Below are positions 38,201 to 55,720 of a stretch of DNA of 64,000 nucleotides, one piece after another (within the stretch, counting starts at the first letter, position 1; each line of letters starts with the position of its first letter). The position numbers were made by a program, and so were the translations under genes. This DNA comes from Equus caballus. Taxonomy: Eukaryota; Chordata; Mammalia; Perissodactyla; Equidae. The stretch is from assembly GCF_041296265.1 (NCBI RefSeq), contig NC_091693.1:23994001-24058000 (forward strand). Reading direction: 5' to 3'. The notes below the pieces were generated by a model. That model was not told where the DNA came from. It saw only the letters and a list, made by a program, of their open reading frames with translations, and made no database searches.

Positions 38201-39588
38201 TTTGAAGTTTATTTTCTGAGGTAAGCCTCAGTGCCCTCCTTGTGCTGCCACTGACTCCAAAGTTGCTAGTGCCTTGCTATATACAATGTCATTGCAGTCA
38301 CATGTGTCACCACTGGGGTCACCAGGCTTTGAACACCTCTTTTGCTTCCAGGGTTGCCTGGGTCTTGTGTTCCTCTACTGGCTCTACATGGGTTCTCCAT
38401 GGGCTCAGGTGTTGCTATGTGCACCACCTACACTCCTGCTTCTGTGTTATCTAAGCATGCTGGAGTCACTGCTGCCAATGGCACTGGGTTCACAGGTGTC
38501 CTTTCTGCTGCCAGGAGGCTGGGGTCTTGCATGCAGCTCCTGCTGCCAGTAGGGATGGTGTCAGTGGTGCCAGCATTGGGGACTATGCCATGGCTTCTTT
38601 TGTGGCTCCTGAACTCTCAGATCACAGTTGCCACATGCCATGCTTAGAGAAGGGGGAGGGGCTATGTCATGAGTATTACTGCTGCTCCTGTAGCCTCTGG
38701 TCTTTGGTATGCACTGGTATGTTTTTTGAAACCTCACATCACAGTACTATCACCACTGCTGGGACAACCTGAGTTTTGGGTTACTGCTGCCAGGGGAGGG
38801 GGAAGCGGCTGCTTCCCTGGTTCCACTGCTACATGGAGGTCCAGTCCACCCACTTTCAGAGGTATAGATTTATGGCTCTCTCAGGCACTCTCTTCTGCTG
38901 TGCAGGGAGTTCTTGTTGGTCAGTGGATGTCCTGACTGTTGTAACTAAGAGGGGAGAGACAAAAGGAACAAATCACTCTACCATGATGCTGATGTCACTC
39001 CAGAATGTACATATTTAAGGCCCATATTATACCTAAAATGTTAAGCTTTTATTAGTATCTCTGATTCTTTTCGTATTTCTAGCATAAGCATTATGTTCCC
39101 TGAATATGATGAAATTTAATTAGCAATCAAGAATAAGAAGATATTATAAAAACATCTAATACTTAATGAAATTAGTAAAATACTAAAACATGAGCTGAAA
39201 AGATGCAAGCATCAGGTGATGTGTTAAATAAAAAGAGAGAAAAATGCATTGCATGAAAGTGGACCTGAGCATGCAGGTGAGTATACCTGTGGACCCAAAC
39301 CTGCCACGTGGAGGTAGCCGCACATCATAGGGGTAAAAAAAATAAGGGGTCCAGTCAAGGACAATGAATTGTGGTATGGAGGGAAATTACCAAAGTTTAG
39401 TTGTAGTAAAGCTTCTACAGGAACAATCCAGACATTTTCCTGCACTGAAATATGTTTGCATTCTCAATATTCTCAGCACACAGTTCCCCTAACTTACAGC
39501 TCTGATTTTCTTCCAAAACCTCTTGATATCATCACATTTATTTCCAAGGTTCTACGTCACTAAATGGTAAGTTTGTTCTCTCTTGTGT

Positions 39589-41060
39589 TTATCTCCTGGC
39601 TGCACTTTGGGACCTTCTTTCACTGTGCCAAGATTGAAACAGCAACACCTTCATAACTGTCATGATCAAGGCAGACATGCCCATCTGGATGAGATTCTCC
39701 ACTGTGTAATCTTGGTTACCTGATTCTAGAGTGGGGGGACAAAGAGATCACAGTCATCAGGGCAGACTGAAATCACCCCAGGATCCCTGCGTGTCCATCT
39801 TGGGCACCTTCCTTCTGTTGACAGGATTTGACCCTCTTTACCCAACTCCATACTTATTATTTCTCCTTACTCATCCTTCTGAGAGTCTGACTTGTTTGGT
39901 GATAGTCTGAGGGTATCAGCTGCCCCTGAGGGCCAAAAATAGAGTGTGGGTGAGGAGACTTAGGTAATCTCTTCTCTGCTCTCCAGTGAGTCTCTAAAAC
40001 TAGATAATGCCAATCTCAATTCCTTGAGGTGAGCCTCTCTGGTGTCTCATCTTCTGACTAATTAGGATGCAGAGATGAACATTTGAGGGCATCATTTTTT
40101 TCTGAGAATCAGGAACATGAAGAAGTGAAAGACTGTTTAGCTTTCATTTCCTCCACCTCAGCATGCTCCTTTCTGTCTCTGGCTCAGGATTATATATTGC
40201 CATGTCACATTCCTTTCGCCTCTCTATCAGTTGATTATTTTTAAAAACACATGAAGGGATATTTACAACACACAAGAGAATCTTTCTAGGAGAAAGGAAT
40301 ACCACAATCAACATAACCTCCACTTACTCATTCACTTTGTGGTCTAGATAGGGTTATTGAAAGAAACAAGCAAAATGAGATATGCCATACACTCCTCAGG
40401 GAGGAGGGGGCTGTGTTAAAAGGGGACAGTCATCCCACATATGCCAGGTGTGGACTGTGAGGATTGAGATCCCCTGAGGCCACACTTTGCTCCCTTCTGC
40501 CTGTGAGGAGGAGCCCACATTGGGAGCCCGGCTCCTCCCCCTTACCTGTCACAACCAGGGGCAGGGGGTCACTGCGCTCTGGCCAGCCATTTCTGCTGGT
40601 ATTGTATGCACACTGATACAGCCCTGCAGTGTGTGAGCTCATAGATTCGATGGAGAAACTGGTCTTCTTGCTGGAGTCCTGTGGGGCCTCTCTATTGAAG
40701 GGTTTAGAGACCCTCTCTCTACACAGATTGTAGACATCAGCCTGCAGAGATTCCTGACACCAGATTGTCACAAGACTCCAGTTGGTGACCACGGGGCCTG
40801 GGTCAGCCCAGAGGAGGGTTGAGGGGGACTCCTGGCAAGGAATAAGACCTGAAGTGGCAGGGAGTACTTCTCCCCTCAACTTCTCCAGCTGTCACTCAAG
40901 ACCCCTCCCAGACTTGTCGCCATCAGCCCACATCCTCAGTGCTCCCCACAGCTGCCAAGAGGGATTCACTAAGCTGAAGCAGGAGTTCTGGGGGAGGATC
41001 CATCTGCCCATTCCTGGTCCCATGGGCTCCGACACCGCCTTGGAAGAGTATGTAGATATA
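39589..41060 (-). pseudogene. LILR gene relic: one Ig exon, Gln-bearing transmembrane exon, decayed leader
   Basis: A transmembrane exon at 39589-39725 (137 nt, the same length as in the 28 kb copy) encodes SGNQDYTVENLIQMG and ends in a stop. The family Arg is Gln. A divergent D1-type Ig exon lies at about 40546-40831 (VTIWCQES, GLYQCAYN, PLPLVVTG). With the usual phase-1 splice its start is out of frame and hits a stop at once. A decayed leader exon 2 lies near 41000-41040 without a donor. No D2, D3 or D4 is visible between D1 and the membrane exon. The left flank matches 11.8 kb and 27.7 kb, showing that this is a third copy of the same 3' gene end. Confidence 0.68.
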
Positions 41061-41099
41061 ATACGTATCACAACTGCAATGTAAAGGGGTGAGAATAAA

Positions 41100-41960
41100 G
41101 ACACCTATATATTTGCAAGGTTTCTACATTTCTCGTGGAGTAAAATCCTAACTCTAACTTGACAGTAAAATTAGGTATGCATATGGTAATATCTAGCACA
41201 GCCACATAGACAGAATTCAAAGAGGTATAGTTAAAACACCAATAAAGAAATTAATATGTAATATTAAAGATATTTTTTATGCCAAATAATGGGATGAAAA
41301 GGAAAACAGAAGAACAAGAAAAAACAATAGAGGGGACAAACAGAAAAAAACAAAGTGAAATAGTAAACCTAAATAACAATCTATTATTAATTATATTACA
41401 TATATATTACATATATATACATATAAATGGTGTATACATAGCAATTAAAAGACAGAGATTATAAGACTGGTTTAGGAAAAAACAACCACAAATAAGACCT
41501 TTCTATATGCGTCCAGAAAGCATTCACTTCCAATATAATGATGCAAATAAGTTTAAAGTAAAAGAGTAAGCTATGTGGGTGACCTATGGAAACACTATGC
41601 TCAGTGAAATAAGCCAGACGGGAAATGTCACATATTGTGTGATTCCACTTATACGAGCCTCCTTGAACAGCCAAATCTCTAGAAACAGTAAGTGGAGAGA
41701 GGTCACCAGGGGCTGGTGTTAAGGGGACATGGGGAGTTATTGTTTAATAGGTACAGAGCCTCTGTTTGGGATAATGGAAATGCTCTGAAAGTGGATAGTG
41801 GTGATGACTGCCCAACGTGATAAATATATTTAGTGCCACTGAACTGTACACTGTAATAATAGTTAAAATGTTAAATTTCCTACGTATTTTTTTTTACCAT
41901 ATTAACAAAGTGGAAAGATGTTAAATGTACTGTACAAACACTAAGCAAAAGAAAATTTAA
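41100..41960 (+). mobile_element. Old L1 3' fragment in plus orientation
   Basis: The clearest part is 41570-41890 (tcagtgaaataagccagacg, ccaggggctggtg, actgtacactgtaataat), matching an L1 3' region. The AT-rich part to its left holds no gene. Confidence 0.6.
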
Positions 41961-41967
41961 GTGGCTA

Positions 41968-42120
41968 TATTAGTTTCCAATAGCTGCTGTCACAAATGAC
42001 CACAAATTTAGTGGCTTAAAACAACACAGATTTATTACCTTACAGTTCTGGAGGTCAGAAATATAAAATCTGGCTCACTGATAAGAAGGCAAGGAACAGG
42101 AAGACATGCAACTACGTCAC
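41968..42120 (-). mobile_element. Old LTR fragment, ERVL-MaLR type
   Basis: Tract around ggcttaaaacaacacagatt and tacagttctggaggtcagaa, typical of one end of an MLT-type MaLR LTR in antisense. It is a degraded fossil fragment. Confidence 0.5.
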
Positions 42121-42379
42121 CTCGATCCAGAACTGGAAGTCTGAAATGTGTTGATTTCTATATGTTGACCATGTATCCAGGACATTGGAAAATTCCTTTA
42201 TAATTTGAGTAATACATCTTTACATTATTTTGGATTTTCTATGCACGCAACTGTGTAATCTCAGAGTAATATAATATTATTCTTACCCATTTCAGCGCCT
42301 ATCATTTTGTTTTGTTTAATTGGCTGGTACCTCCAGTACCATGATGAATGGAAGTGGTTGTTACCGAACCTGAAGTGAG

Positions 42380-42900
42380 TTCGCTCACTCGTTGCACAGC
42401 AAGCCAATCTCTGACACCGGGTGTGTTGGAAGAAAGTAGGAATTTTGGTTTTGCACAGTGCTGAGCAAGGAGAGAGGGCAGCTAACGCTCAAATCCCAAA
42501 CTCCCCAAAAAGCTAAAAGGAAGGGTTTTTATTTGGGGTTTCATGTAGGGGAGGGGGAGCATATGGCCTTGCTGATCGGAGCTTTCCCACCAGCCTGTCT
42601 TTGGCCTTGAGACACTTGCAGAGAGGAGGAAGCCTGTGACCTTGCTGGTCAGCAGCTTTCCCACCAGCTCGTATCTCTTTGTGGGGAGGAGATGGTCCAG
42701 GTGCTTGTCCTTGACAGTGTCTGTCTCCATGGAGGATAGTGGATTCTGGAGCCAGGAAGCCAGAGAGTAAGCAGGGAATGAGTGTTTTGGTTTTAACCCC
42801 ATATATGCTGGGTTTAGTGTGGGGAAACTGATATCAGAGTCGATATCATGGTCACAGGGAACATTCCCAATGTTATGAGTAAATACTAGCAACAAGTGGT
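42380..42900. other. Possible LTR-derived sequence, family not recognised
   Basis: A moderately GC-rich block between AT-rich L1 pieces. It has LTR-like wording but no end repeats were identified. It lies between an old MaLR fragment and an L1. Confidence 0.25.
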
Positions 42901-43403
42901 TTTTAATGTTCTCTTCCTATGTTTTTTTCCCCGCAATTTAAATGTCTCACCTTTGGGAATGATGTCTAGTGTTGATTTTTAAACCTGCCTTTATAACTCA
43001 CAGGAAATTCCTTTTTATTTTATTTCTGATGTTTTATTTTGATTATGAATTGTTGGTGTATTTTATCAAAATCTTTGCCTGTATCTGTCAAATGATCATT
43101 TTTGTACTTATTCTGCTAATATGTTGGATTAAATTCATTGATTTCTTTACATTTTAAGCTACTCTTTCCTTCCAAACAAAAGCAACAACCTAACCTCAAT
43201 GTGGTCTTTTGTAATGTAATGTAATGACTTTTTTATATATCACTGACGCTTCCTCGTGAATATTTTGTTTAGTGATTTACAAATAAGTTCATGAGAGAGA
43301 TCTTCCCATTTTGTAATTTCCTTGTCAGAGTTTGGTGTCAATATTTTCCTAGCTTGATTTGGGCTCTATTTCTTCTTTCTCTAGTCTTAGAAAAATTTTG
43401 TGT

Positions 43404-43469
43404 CAGTTTGGTGTGTGTGTATATGTGTGTTTCCTAAGTTGGTGTGTGTGTATATGTGTGTTTCCTAAG
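43404..43469. repeat. Short tandem duplication
   Basis: A unit of about 31 nt (ttggtgtgtgtgtatatgtg then tgtttcctaag) occurs twice in a row. Confidence 0.85.
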
Positions 43470-43992
43470 TGTATAAGTTCTTTGAAGTTATCACCAATGA
43501 AACCTTCTGAACTGATAAACTTATTGCAAAATGATTACCACCCCAGCATTAGCTAACCTCTCTATCCCCTGACATGACTGCCATTTCCTTTTTCTAGTGA
43601 GAACATTTAAGATCGACTGTCCTAGCAACACTCAACAATATGATACAGTCTGGCTGGCTATGATCACCGTGCTGTACACTAGATCCCCAGGACTTATAAC
43701 TGGAGGTTTCTGCCCTTTGATCAACATCTCCCCATTACCCCAACACCAACCCTTGATAACCACCATTCTACTCTCTATTTCTCTCTGATCTTTTTAGATT
43801 CCACATAATTCAGTTGTGGGGTAATTTTTAATTACAGTCAATGTATTTAATGTATACATAAGGTGATACATATTTTCCCTTTATTCTCATGTCCATTTAG
43901 TAAATGGTACATGTGAGGATGTCCATTTTATCTCCCTTTTCTAATGTACTGGCATCAAATTATTTTTAACATTGTTACTATATATATATTTA

Positions 43993-44198
43993 TTAAAGAT
44001 TTTATTTTTTTCCTTTGTCTTCCCAAAGCCCCCCGGTACATAGTTGTATATTCTTCATTGTGGGTCCTTCTAGTTGTGGCATGTAGGATGCTGCCTCAGC
44101 GTGGTTTGATGAGCACCCAGGATTCGAACCAACAAAACACTGGGCCGCCTGCAGCGGAGCGCGCGAACTTAACCACTCGGCCACGGGGCCAGCCCCTT
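43993..44198 (-). mobile_element. ERE1 SINE, antisense
   Basis: T-rich end near 43.99 kb, body with tagttgtggcatgtaggatg, and antisense tRNA-like head (aaccactcggccacggggcc) at the right. Confidence 0.9.
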
Positions 44199-44649
44199 CT
44201 GGTTACTCTATTTTTAAAGTCTATAGGATTTGTAGTGCTGTCTGCAGTTTCATTCCTTATATTGGAAATATGTGCCTTCTCTCTTTCTATATCGGTCATT
44301 GTGACTACATTTGGTAAGTTTGACTAACTTTGCCTAGGATGAAATTTTTTGGCTTTATTGATTTTTCTCTATTTTTTCTTTGTCCTCATTACGAGCTGGT
44401 CTTATTATTTCCTCCTTCTACCTTCATTTAGATTAATTTGCTCTTCTTTATCTTAATTCTTGGTGTAATATCTTAGGTCATTGATTTTTTTAAGGCTTTT
44501 CTTTTCCAAGATATTCATTCATGGTTCTTAATTTTCCCATTTCATAGGTTTGATTGTATAATATTTACATTATCATCCTATTTAAAACGTTCTCTCACTT
44601 CTGTTTTGGATTTCTCATTTCACTCATGCATTACTGAGAAGTCTGTTGC

Positions 44650-44655
44650 TTTATT
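44650..44655 (-). terminator. Candidate polyadenylation signal of the LILRB4-like gene
   Basis: AATAAA on the minus strand about 205 nt beyond the stop codon at 44857. It lies in old L1-derived sequence, so its use is uncertain. Confidence 0.3.
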
Positions 44656-44856
44656 TCCAAAATGTGGGGATATCAGTTATCTTTGATTGCAGAATCAGGT
44701 GACTCCCCAAAAGTCCCAGAAGCTCCTGGTGGTCCATGTTAGGAGTCCAGGCTGGCTGGGGGTCATTAGCTGAGTGTCCTCTGGAGGCAGCTCCTATGTC
44801 TTCTGGGGTCCCTGCAGTCTCCCTCCATGGAGGGTGGCATCCGGGTCCTTCCTGGG

Positions 44857-49855
<4,999 letters not shown>

Positions 49856-49921
49856 GGCCTCTCCTTGTGGCCCCAGCTGTGCAGATGGAGGAAACCACAG
49901 TACCCAGCAGGACAGTCAGTG

Positions 49922-49933
49922 CACAGGATGTGG
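49922..49933 (-). promoter_or_regulatory. ETS-type motif upstream of the LILRB4-like start
   Basis: The plus-strand string cacaggatgtgg lies about 67-78 nt upstream of the start codon at 49855. The same string stands at a similar distance before four other leader exons in this window. The core matches an ETS/PU.1-type GGA(T/A) site, common in TATA-less myeloid promoters. The functional role is inferred. Confidence 0.45.
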
Positions 49934-50297
49934 CCACTGGGAGACTGATCTTCCCTGTCATGGGGTCATCACGTCAGCAGCCCCACAGGAAGGGGAACTG
50001 CCCTCCCCAGGAGCCGGGCTCTCGTCTCTCCAGAGCTGGGGCTGGGGCAGGCAACAGGCTTCTGGAGACATTTCTGACCACATCTGAGGCCTCACTTGAT
50101 CCATAAGCTGTTCTCTGCCTGTCCTGAACTCCTTTCTTGAGGCAAGCATAAACACGTATTTTGAGTATTTGCAAGATGTCTACCTGGAAATACACCACTG
50201 AATTAGACAGATTCAAACTCTGGGCTTGCAGAGCTCAGATTAGGAAAACAACAAAACAAGTCAAGAGACCAACATCAACAAAATAACAGATATCCAG

Positions 50298-50820
50298 TGT
50301 ACCAGTTTCCTGTTGCTGCCATAACAAGTCGCTCCAAGCTAATGGATTAAAGCCACACAGATTTATTATCTTACAGTTCTGGATATCAGAAGTCCAAAAT
50401 GGACACCCCTGAGTTAAAATCGAGTTGTAATCAGTCTGTGCTCCTTCTGGAGGCTCTGGGGGTGAATCTATTGCCTTTGCTTTTCAAGCTTCTACAAACT
50501 CCCGTACCCCTTGCCTCGTCATCCCTTCCATCTTCAAAGCCAGCAATCGCATCGCTCCATCTGCTGCTCTGGAGCCACATCTCCTTCTTTGGCTCTGGCT
50601 CCTCTGCCTCCCTCTGTCACTCAGAAGGACTTTGTGATGACATTGGGCCCATCTGGATAATCCAATTCCATCTCCCCATCTCAGTGTCCTTAACTTTATC
50701 ACACCTGCCAAGTCCCTTTTGTCGTGTGAGGAGACATTCTCTGGTTCTGAGGATTAGGACGTGGACATCTTTAGAATAATGGGCATCATTATTCTGCCTT
50801 CAGGAAGTTCTTTACCCACA
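50298..50820 (-). mobile_element. Old solo-like LTR, ERVL-MaLR (MLT-type)
   Basis: Begins with ccagtttcctgttgctgcca and the acagatttattatcttacag tract, and ends near aatgggcatcattattctgc, matching the two ends of an MLT-type LTR in antisense. It is a heavily diverged fossil that predates the local duplications. Confidence 0.6.
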
Positions 50821-52250
50821 TCTCATATGAACCACTTCTGTTTGATGATGGAGTGCTGCTGGACATCCCCGTTTAAAACTTGGTGGATAATCAGCTCCCA
50901 GTCCCTGATGGGAAGCTCATGTCACATAGTAACATGCCTACTCATGGCCAAGCATTGCATCTCAACTAGAGCCCAGTAACAAACTGGAAACTGTTTATCA
51001 AAAGAGAATAGTTCTCTGCAAAAATGGCATAGTGTGGCTCCAAAATATTAAATGCCTGTGTCGCAATTCACCTAGAGTTTCCTGCCAAAGGCTCTGTATA
51101 ATGACCTCATCTGCCACAGAAGCTTCAAACACCATTGGATTTTTAGAGTCACGCAGCGCAGGCTTTCTGCAGCCAGGACCCATTGGAAAGATTTCTCTTT
51201 TTCTGTGCCTCACTCAAAACCAGCAACCTCACCAGGCACTCATAGTGGGTGGAGGGAGCATGCCCAAGGAGGTGTATGTTGTCTCCAAATTCCTAAGAAG
51301 GCCCACTAGAGATCGGACTTTTTTCTCAGTAGTAGGAGGGTCAGATGGAGCAATGAGTCTTCGCCTTGGATGGGATATTGCAACATGCCTCAGGCAACTG
51401 GACTCAGAATTTTCACCAAGGCAATTTGGGAAAATTTATTTCTCACACTCTGGAACACATCGGTCTTACGAAGCACCTAGAATAGTGGCTACTTCCTGTT
51501 TCACAGATCCAGTCAGCACGGTATGTAACGGACCTGTGTGAAGTCCTGTGCAACAGAGGGGTGAATGTGGCCCCTGCAGCCTAGATCACAGAGGACTGGA
51601 GAGTTAACTCAGAACTGAAGGAGGGCAGTGGAGATGTGTTGCTGGCCCTGACAGCCCAAAGCAGACAGACCTTACAGCCTTTAGAGATAGACCCAGAGAA
51701 AACAAACTTTAACCAGATCAACAGCTGCACATCAGGTGCCAGGCCATGTGTGGGTTTTCTCGATGGGTCTTCAACTGGAGCAGAAGCTGATATGCAAGTA
51801 TCCGCTACCATACTCCAAGTTCCATCTGTCTTCTGCACAAGCCAACTAGGTGAGTCACGTGCAGATGTGGAAGGAATCATTGCCTCTGTATTGTTCAAGC
51901 TCTTGATGGTGGTAGAAATCTTTGCAATCCCCTGAGCATGCAGGATTACTTTGGTTTCAATATTTTGGTTGGAAGAGGTGTTTCCTGTGCTTCCACCTGG
52001 CCTTTCCTTCCATCGTACCTCTTACTCCACAAATCAGAGAACTAGTGCCAGTTGTGGAGGCTGTCTGTACCATTTGAGAATTCCAGAACTAGGGAAATAA
52101 CTACAGGGTGGTTTCAGGAACCCAAAGCAGATCTCCATCAATCACACCACCTCTGTTAGCCTTCACTCTGACTGGCAGACGTCAGTGGTTTGGGGGTCTC
52201 TGGAAGTAAACGAATATTTAACAAAATGGTAAGGTGAACAATGAATGTTT
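50821..52250. other. Unassigned interval, possibly MaLR/ERVL internal remnant
   Basis: Lies beside the MaLR LTR on the side where internal sequence would be expected. Plus-strand frames of about 100 and 169 residues exist (51636-51935 and 51032-51541), but neither resembles a known host protein and no exon structure was seen. It is probably a broken fossil. Family assignment is an inference from position. Confidence 0.3.
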
Positions 52251-53231
52251 TAGTAGAAGAAATCTGCAGGAGACAACAGGCTGCTATTTTACCAATAAAG
52301 AAGGTGATGGCATAATTTTTAACTGATGAGAGACAAAATGATCAGAAACTTGAAAGCTTACACACAGGGAATGGTTACTCCCTCCACCCTCAACTTACAA
52401 CTACTTTCCAAAATGTGAATGTGCACACCTCATACATTTTTTTCTTCCATCTGGAGAAACAGGCTGTGTTGGAGAGAACATCTCACCCCCAATTCTCTTA
52501 GGAAGAAGTTCTTACTCTGTGACGCCCCATTTCAGAGCAGATAGCAGATTTGCATCTGCCTCTCTGGGTGAATGTCCACTCCCATCCCAGCCTTTACCCT
52601 CTCCTGGATTCCCACCCCCCACTCATCCCTCCATCCACAGACCCCAGCATAACCTTCCCTCCTGGGATCCAGGACCTTCAAGGAAGTGACTAATTTTGCA
52701 TTTTGAACCAATTTTATGCAAACTACACATTCAGTGTCTTTCCCCACCTACATAAAAATTTGTCCTTGATAGGGTAGGGAGTGTAATTCAGAATTTGTTA
52801 TAATGATTTTGTAGACAGACGCAAGAAGTTAAGCAAATAAGACTCCCCATGGAATTACAAGCCACATTTTACCATTGCTGAGTCATCAACACTTCTCACA
52901 CTGTGCTCCAGCTCATAAAAGACAATAAATGAACACTGAGTTACAAATAAATGCATTATTAATGTAAGTGATTAATAATTGGTTGACCAATCAATGCTTA
53001 ATTTAAGAATATTGATTAATAAATAATTAATTGATAGCACACTAATGAGAAGACTAATTAGAATATTAGTAGCAAATAATTTTTAATTAATTTGTCATCA
53101 ATGCTCAAATTAAAGTATTTATTAATAAATCATAAATTAATAACACAACACTGAGGAGACAAATTCTAGAGAATTTTACAGTGAAATTCCAGACTCATTC
53201 TAAAAGCACAAAATGATAATCATAAAACCTT
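52251..53231. other. Gene-free AT-rich interval
   Basis: Alternating tta/aat-rich sequence near 52.92-53.15 kb. No Ig exon on the minus strand was found that could belong to the leader-like exon at 53.2 kb. Confidence 0.5.
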
Positions 53232-53289
53232 GACTCACTCTCCTTCCCCGCAGAGTCAGGCAGAGCAGGGTGGTGAGTTTTGCAATCAT
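53232..53289 (-). pseudogene. Lone leader-like exon of an LRC receptor
   Basis: Minus-strand reading from ATG at 53289 gives MIAKLTTLLCLTL, like the leader starts of TARM1 (MIPKLLSLLC), VSTM1 and FCAR. A GTGAGT donor-like string follows at about 53231. The usual donor after about 34 nt is absent. No leader exon 2 or Ig exon was found between it and 50.8 kb. It may be a gene remnant or a chance match. Confidence 0.35.
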
Positions 53290-54129
53290 GGTGATTTTCC
53301 TTGTTGCCCTGTCAGTGGAGAGAGGCAAGAGGATAGAGTCTTGAAGGCCATGCTAATGAAGAGGATGCTGTGGGCATCCATCACTCCGAGTCTGTGTTTC
53401 AACACTGGTGTTTTCGCAAGAAGTAGAACAGCTATTCCCCCATGTGTCAGTCTCTGTTGTGGTCCCAAACAAGACGTATGACTTCTCCTTTCATAGAAAA
53501 CAATTTCTGCCCATCATAAATTCCCAGTTCTGCATTTCAGACATTGTCCAAAGATGCCATCAAGTGAGCACTGGATTTAGAGCTGGACGATCAGAAGATT
53601 AATGGTTTCTTTCCAGGTTACTACCCTTCTCCACACCGGAGTGGTTTGTCTTCATCTCCAAATCTTAGAGAATGGAATCCTGTTTGGATTAATGAAGTTT
53701 AAAACCAGTGCCTGAATGAGGACCTTGAGTGCCTTTTCTTCCAGCCATTGTTCACAGTTAGGGTTCATGAGCATCTGTTGGAGAAAGGGGAGACTCGGGA
53801 GAGAAAGAAGCCAAGATATATACAAAGTATATATATTGATTTGCCCAATGGCACCTCATGCTTAGATTCAGGTTCCACATTTTGAGGTGGAACACCACTG
53901 ATGCGATAATGTCCTTTGTTTTCCACATTGGTGATTTTGCTTTCATAACTTGGTCATTTTGGCACCCCCTAGGTTTCTACATTGTAAAGTTATTCGCCCT
54001 TTGATTTGTGGGGAGATACTCTGTGAGTCAGTACATAGCACCTTCCTCATGAAACTTCCACTTAGTAATTTTTGCAGCCACTGACCGTTATGCTGAAGCA
54101 AACTCCTTCTCTTCTCCCAAATGTATTCA

Positions 54130-55720
54130 TTTATATATAAATAACATTATTTCTAATATCCCAAGGCTTTTAAGTGCCTGTGGAATCTGGCCAATCCTTT
54201 TCGTGTTTGTTTCTGCCATAATTAGCAGACACATCTCGACTTTCTCCTGTCCCCGCGATTTCGCGTTGATACCCAACGTTCTTCCAGCACTATTTTTTCT
54301 GCTCTTTACTAGTTTGTTCTTTTCACTTGATATTACATCCTGAAACTCACTCCCTATAAAGATAATCTCCTATTTTCTTTTACAGTGGGAACTTACTCCA
54401 TTTTGACTGTGAACCTGAGTCCATTTAGCCCAGTGGCTTGGGCATTTAGGGTTTCTTTCTCAATATTTCTCAAGTACAAATCACGCTTCAATTATTAAAC
54501 CTAGGATATATCTTTTCATATATTTGGAGGTGTTCCTTCATGGAAAACTCCTTGAAGGCATTTCCTGGGGCAAAAGCATGATTTTCATATGGTGTTTTGG
54601 TAGATAATAACAATTTCCCCTAAGTATGGATTGTCCAGTTTCGCATTCCCACCAACAACATAAGAGCTTTTCAGTTTGCTCACAGGTTTGTAAAAGGACA
54701 TCTGATTTGTGCCTAATAGATAACATTCCATTGCAATTTAGTTTAAATTTGCATTTCTTTATGTAGCTAAATCTGAACAGCTTTTCATATGTTAAAGTGC
54801 CGTTTTTCTCTTTGTTAGTAATTTCTTGTTCACATTGTTTGCCATTTGTCTATCTTACTTTTTCTTCAATAATTGACATCCATCTCTACATAACATCCAC
54901 ATATACGACGTGCATGCATAGACAGATCTTTGACATATTTTCTCCTGGTTTTCCATTTGTGTTTTGATCTTTTTTTATTTCTTGTGCCATGAAAAGATAT
55001 GTTCATTTTTATGTGTCCAATTTCCCATATTTTCTTGCGACTGCATTTGGATTTTGAATTACATATTATTTTTGTGATGAACACACTTATTTTTATTTTT
55101 CCCAGCTTTGTTAAGACATAGCTGACACATAACTGAGTTACATTTTAAGAGTCGTGTTTACTTCACACACTTCTGCTGGTCATTCGTCGTCTCATTTTAC
55201 ATTTATATCTCTGAACCATTTGGATTTAATCTGTGTACTGGGTGAGGTATGGTTCTAATTTCATCCTTTTCTCCCCCAAATCCGTCTGTGCCCCAGTGCT
55301 TTGATGTATCATCTCTATCACATACTAAATTTCCATATGTACTTGAATCTACTTCTGAGTTTTATATTACATTGCATTTTTCTATTATCGTGTCCTCATC
55401 AAGTTATTTTAATTACAGAGGCTTTATAGCATGTTTTAATTTCTGGTTGAACTAATTCCCTCCTCTCTTTATAGCTCTAATTTTTTTTGGTGTTTTCTTA
55501 GCTATTCTTATATTTTAGATTTTCCACATGGACTTTAGTATCAACTTGTTTAATTCAAGAAGAAAAGCTTCTTGGGATATTTTGGGGACTGAAGTACATT
55601 TATAAACTAACATATGGATAACTGACACTTCATGATGCAGAGTCAATGGGTGTCTCTCCCTTTGTTCAAGCCTAATTTGTGTGCCATTCAGGAATGTTTG
55701 AAAGGAATGTATTTGTATGT
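54130..55720 (-). mobile_element. Old L1 remnants, antisense
   Basis: L1 3'-region wording, for example near 54.74 kb (aaatttgcatttctttatgt) and 55.10-55.25 kb, where a second L1 3' start (agctttgttaagacatagct) begins. Two fragments may be present. Confidence 0.6.

Larger units (their letters stand above)
34323..38996 (-). mobile_element. Long L1, antisense, internally deleted
   Basis: The 3' end is at about 34.32 kb. ORF2 pieces follow on the minus strand: the C-terminal part near 35.75-35.93 kb ([22 protein letters not shown]), the reverse-transcriptase part near 36.45-36.84 kb (QGCPLSPLLF) and an upstream part near 37.30-37.53 kb. From about 38.22 kb the sequence changes to a GC-richer tract that may be the 5' UTR, so ORF1 and part of ORF2 seem absent. 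Frames are broken many times. Confidence 0.82.
42905..44720 (-). mobile_element. Old L1 remnants, antisense
   Basis: Degraded ORF2 and 3' region sequence in several pieces, interrupted by an ERE at 43.99-44.20 kb. It reaches to about 140 nt beyond the LILRB4-like stop codon. Confidence 0.6.

Noticed and set aside
51032-51541. 169-residue plus-strand frame
   Set aside because: No family resemblance and no exon context; lies beside an old LTR. Treated as an unassigned fossil stretch.
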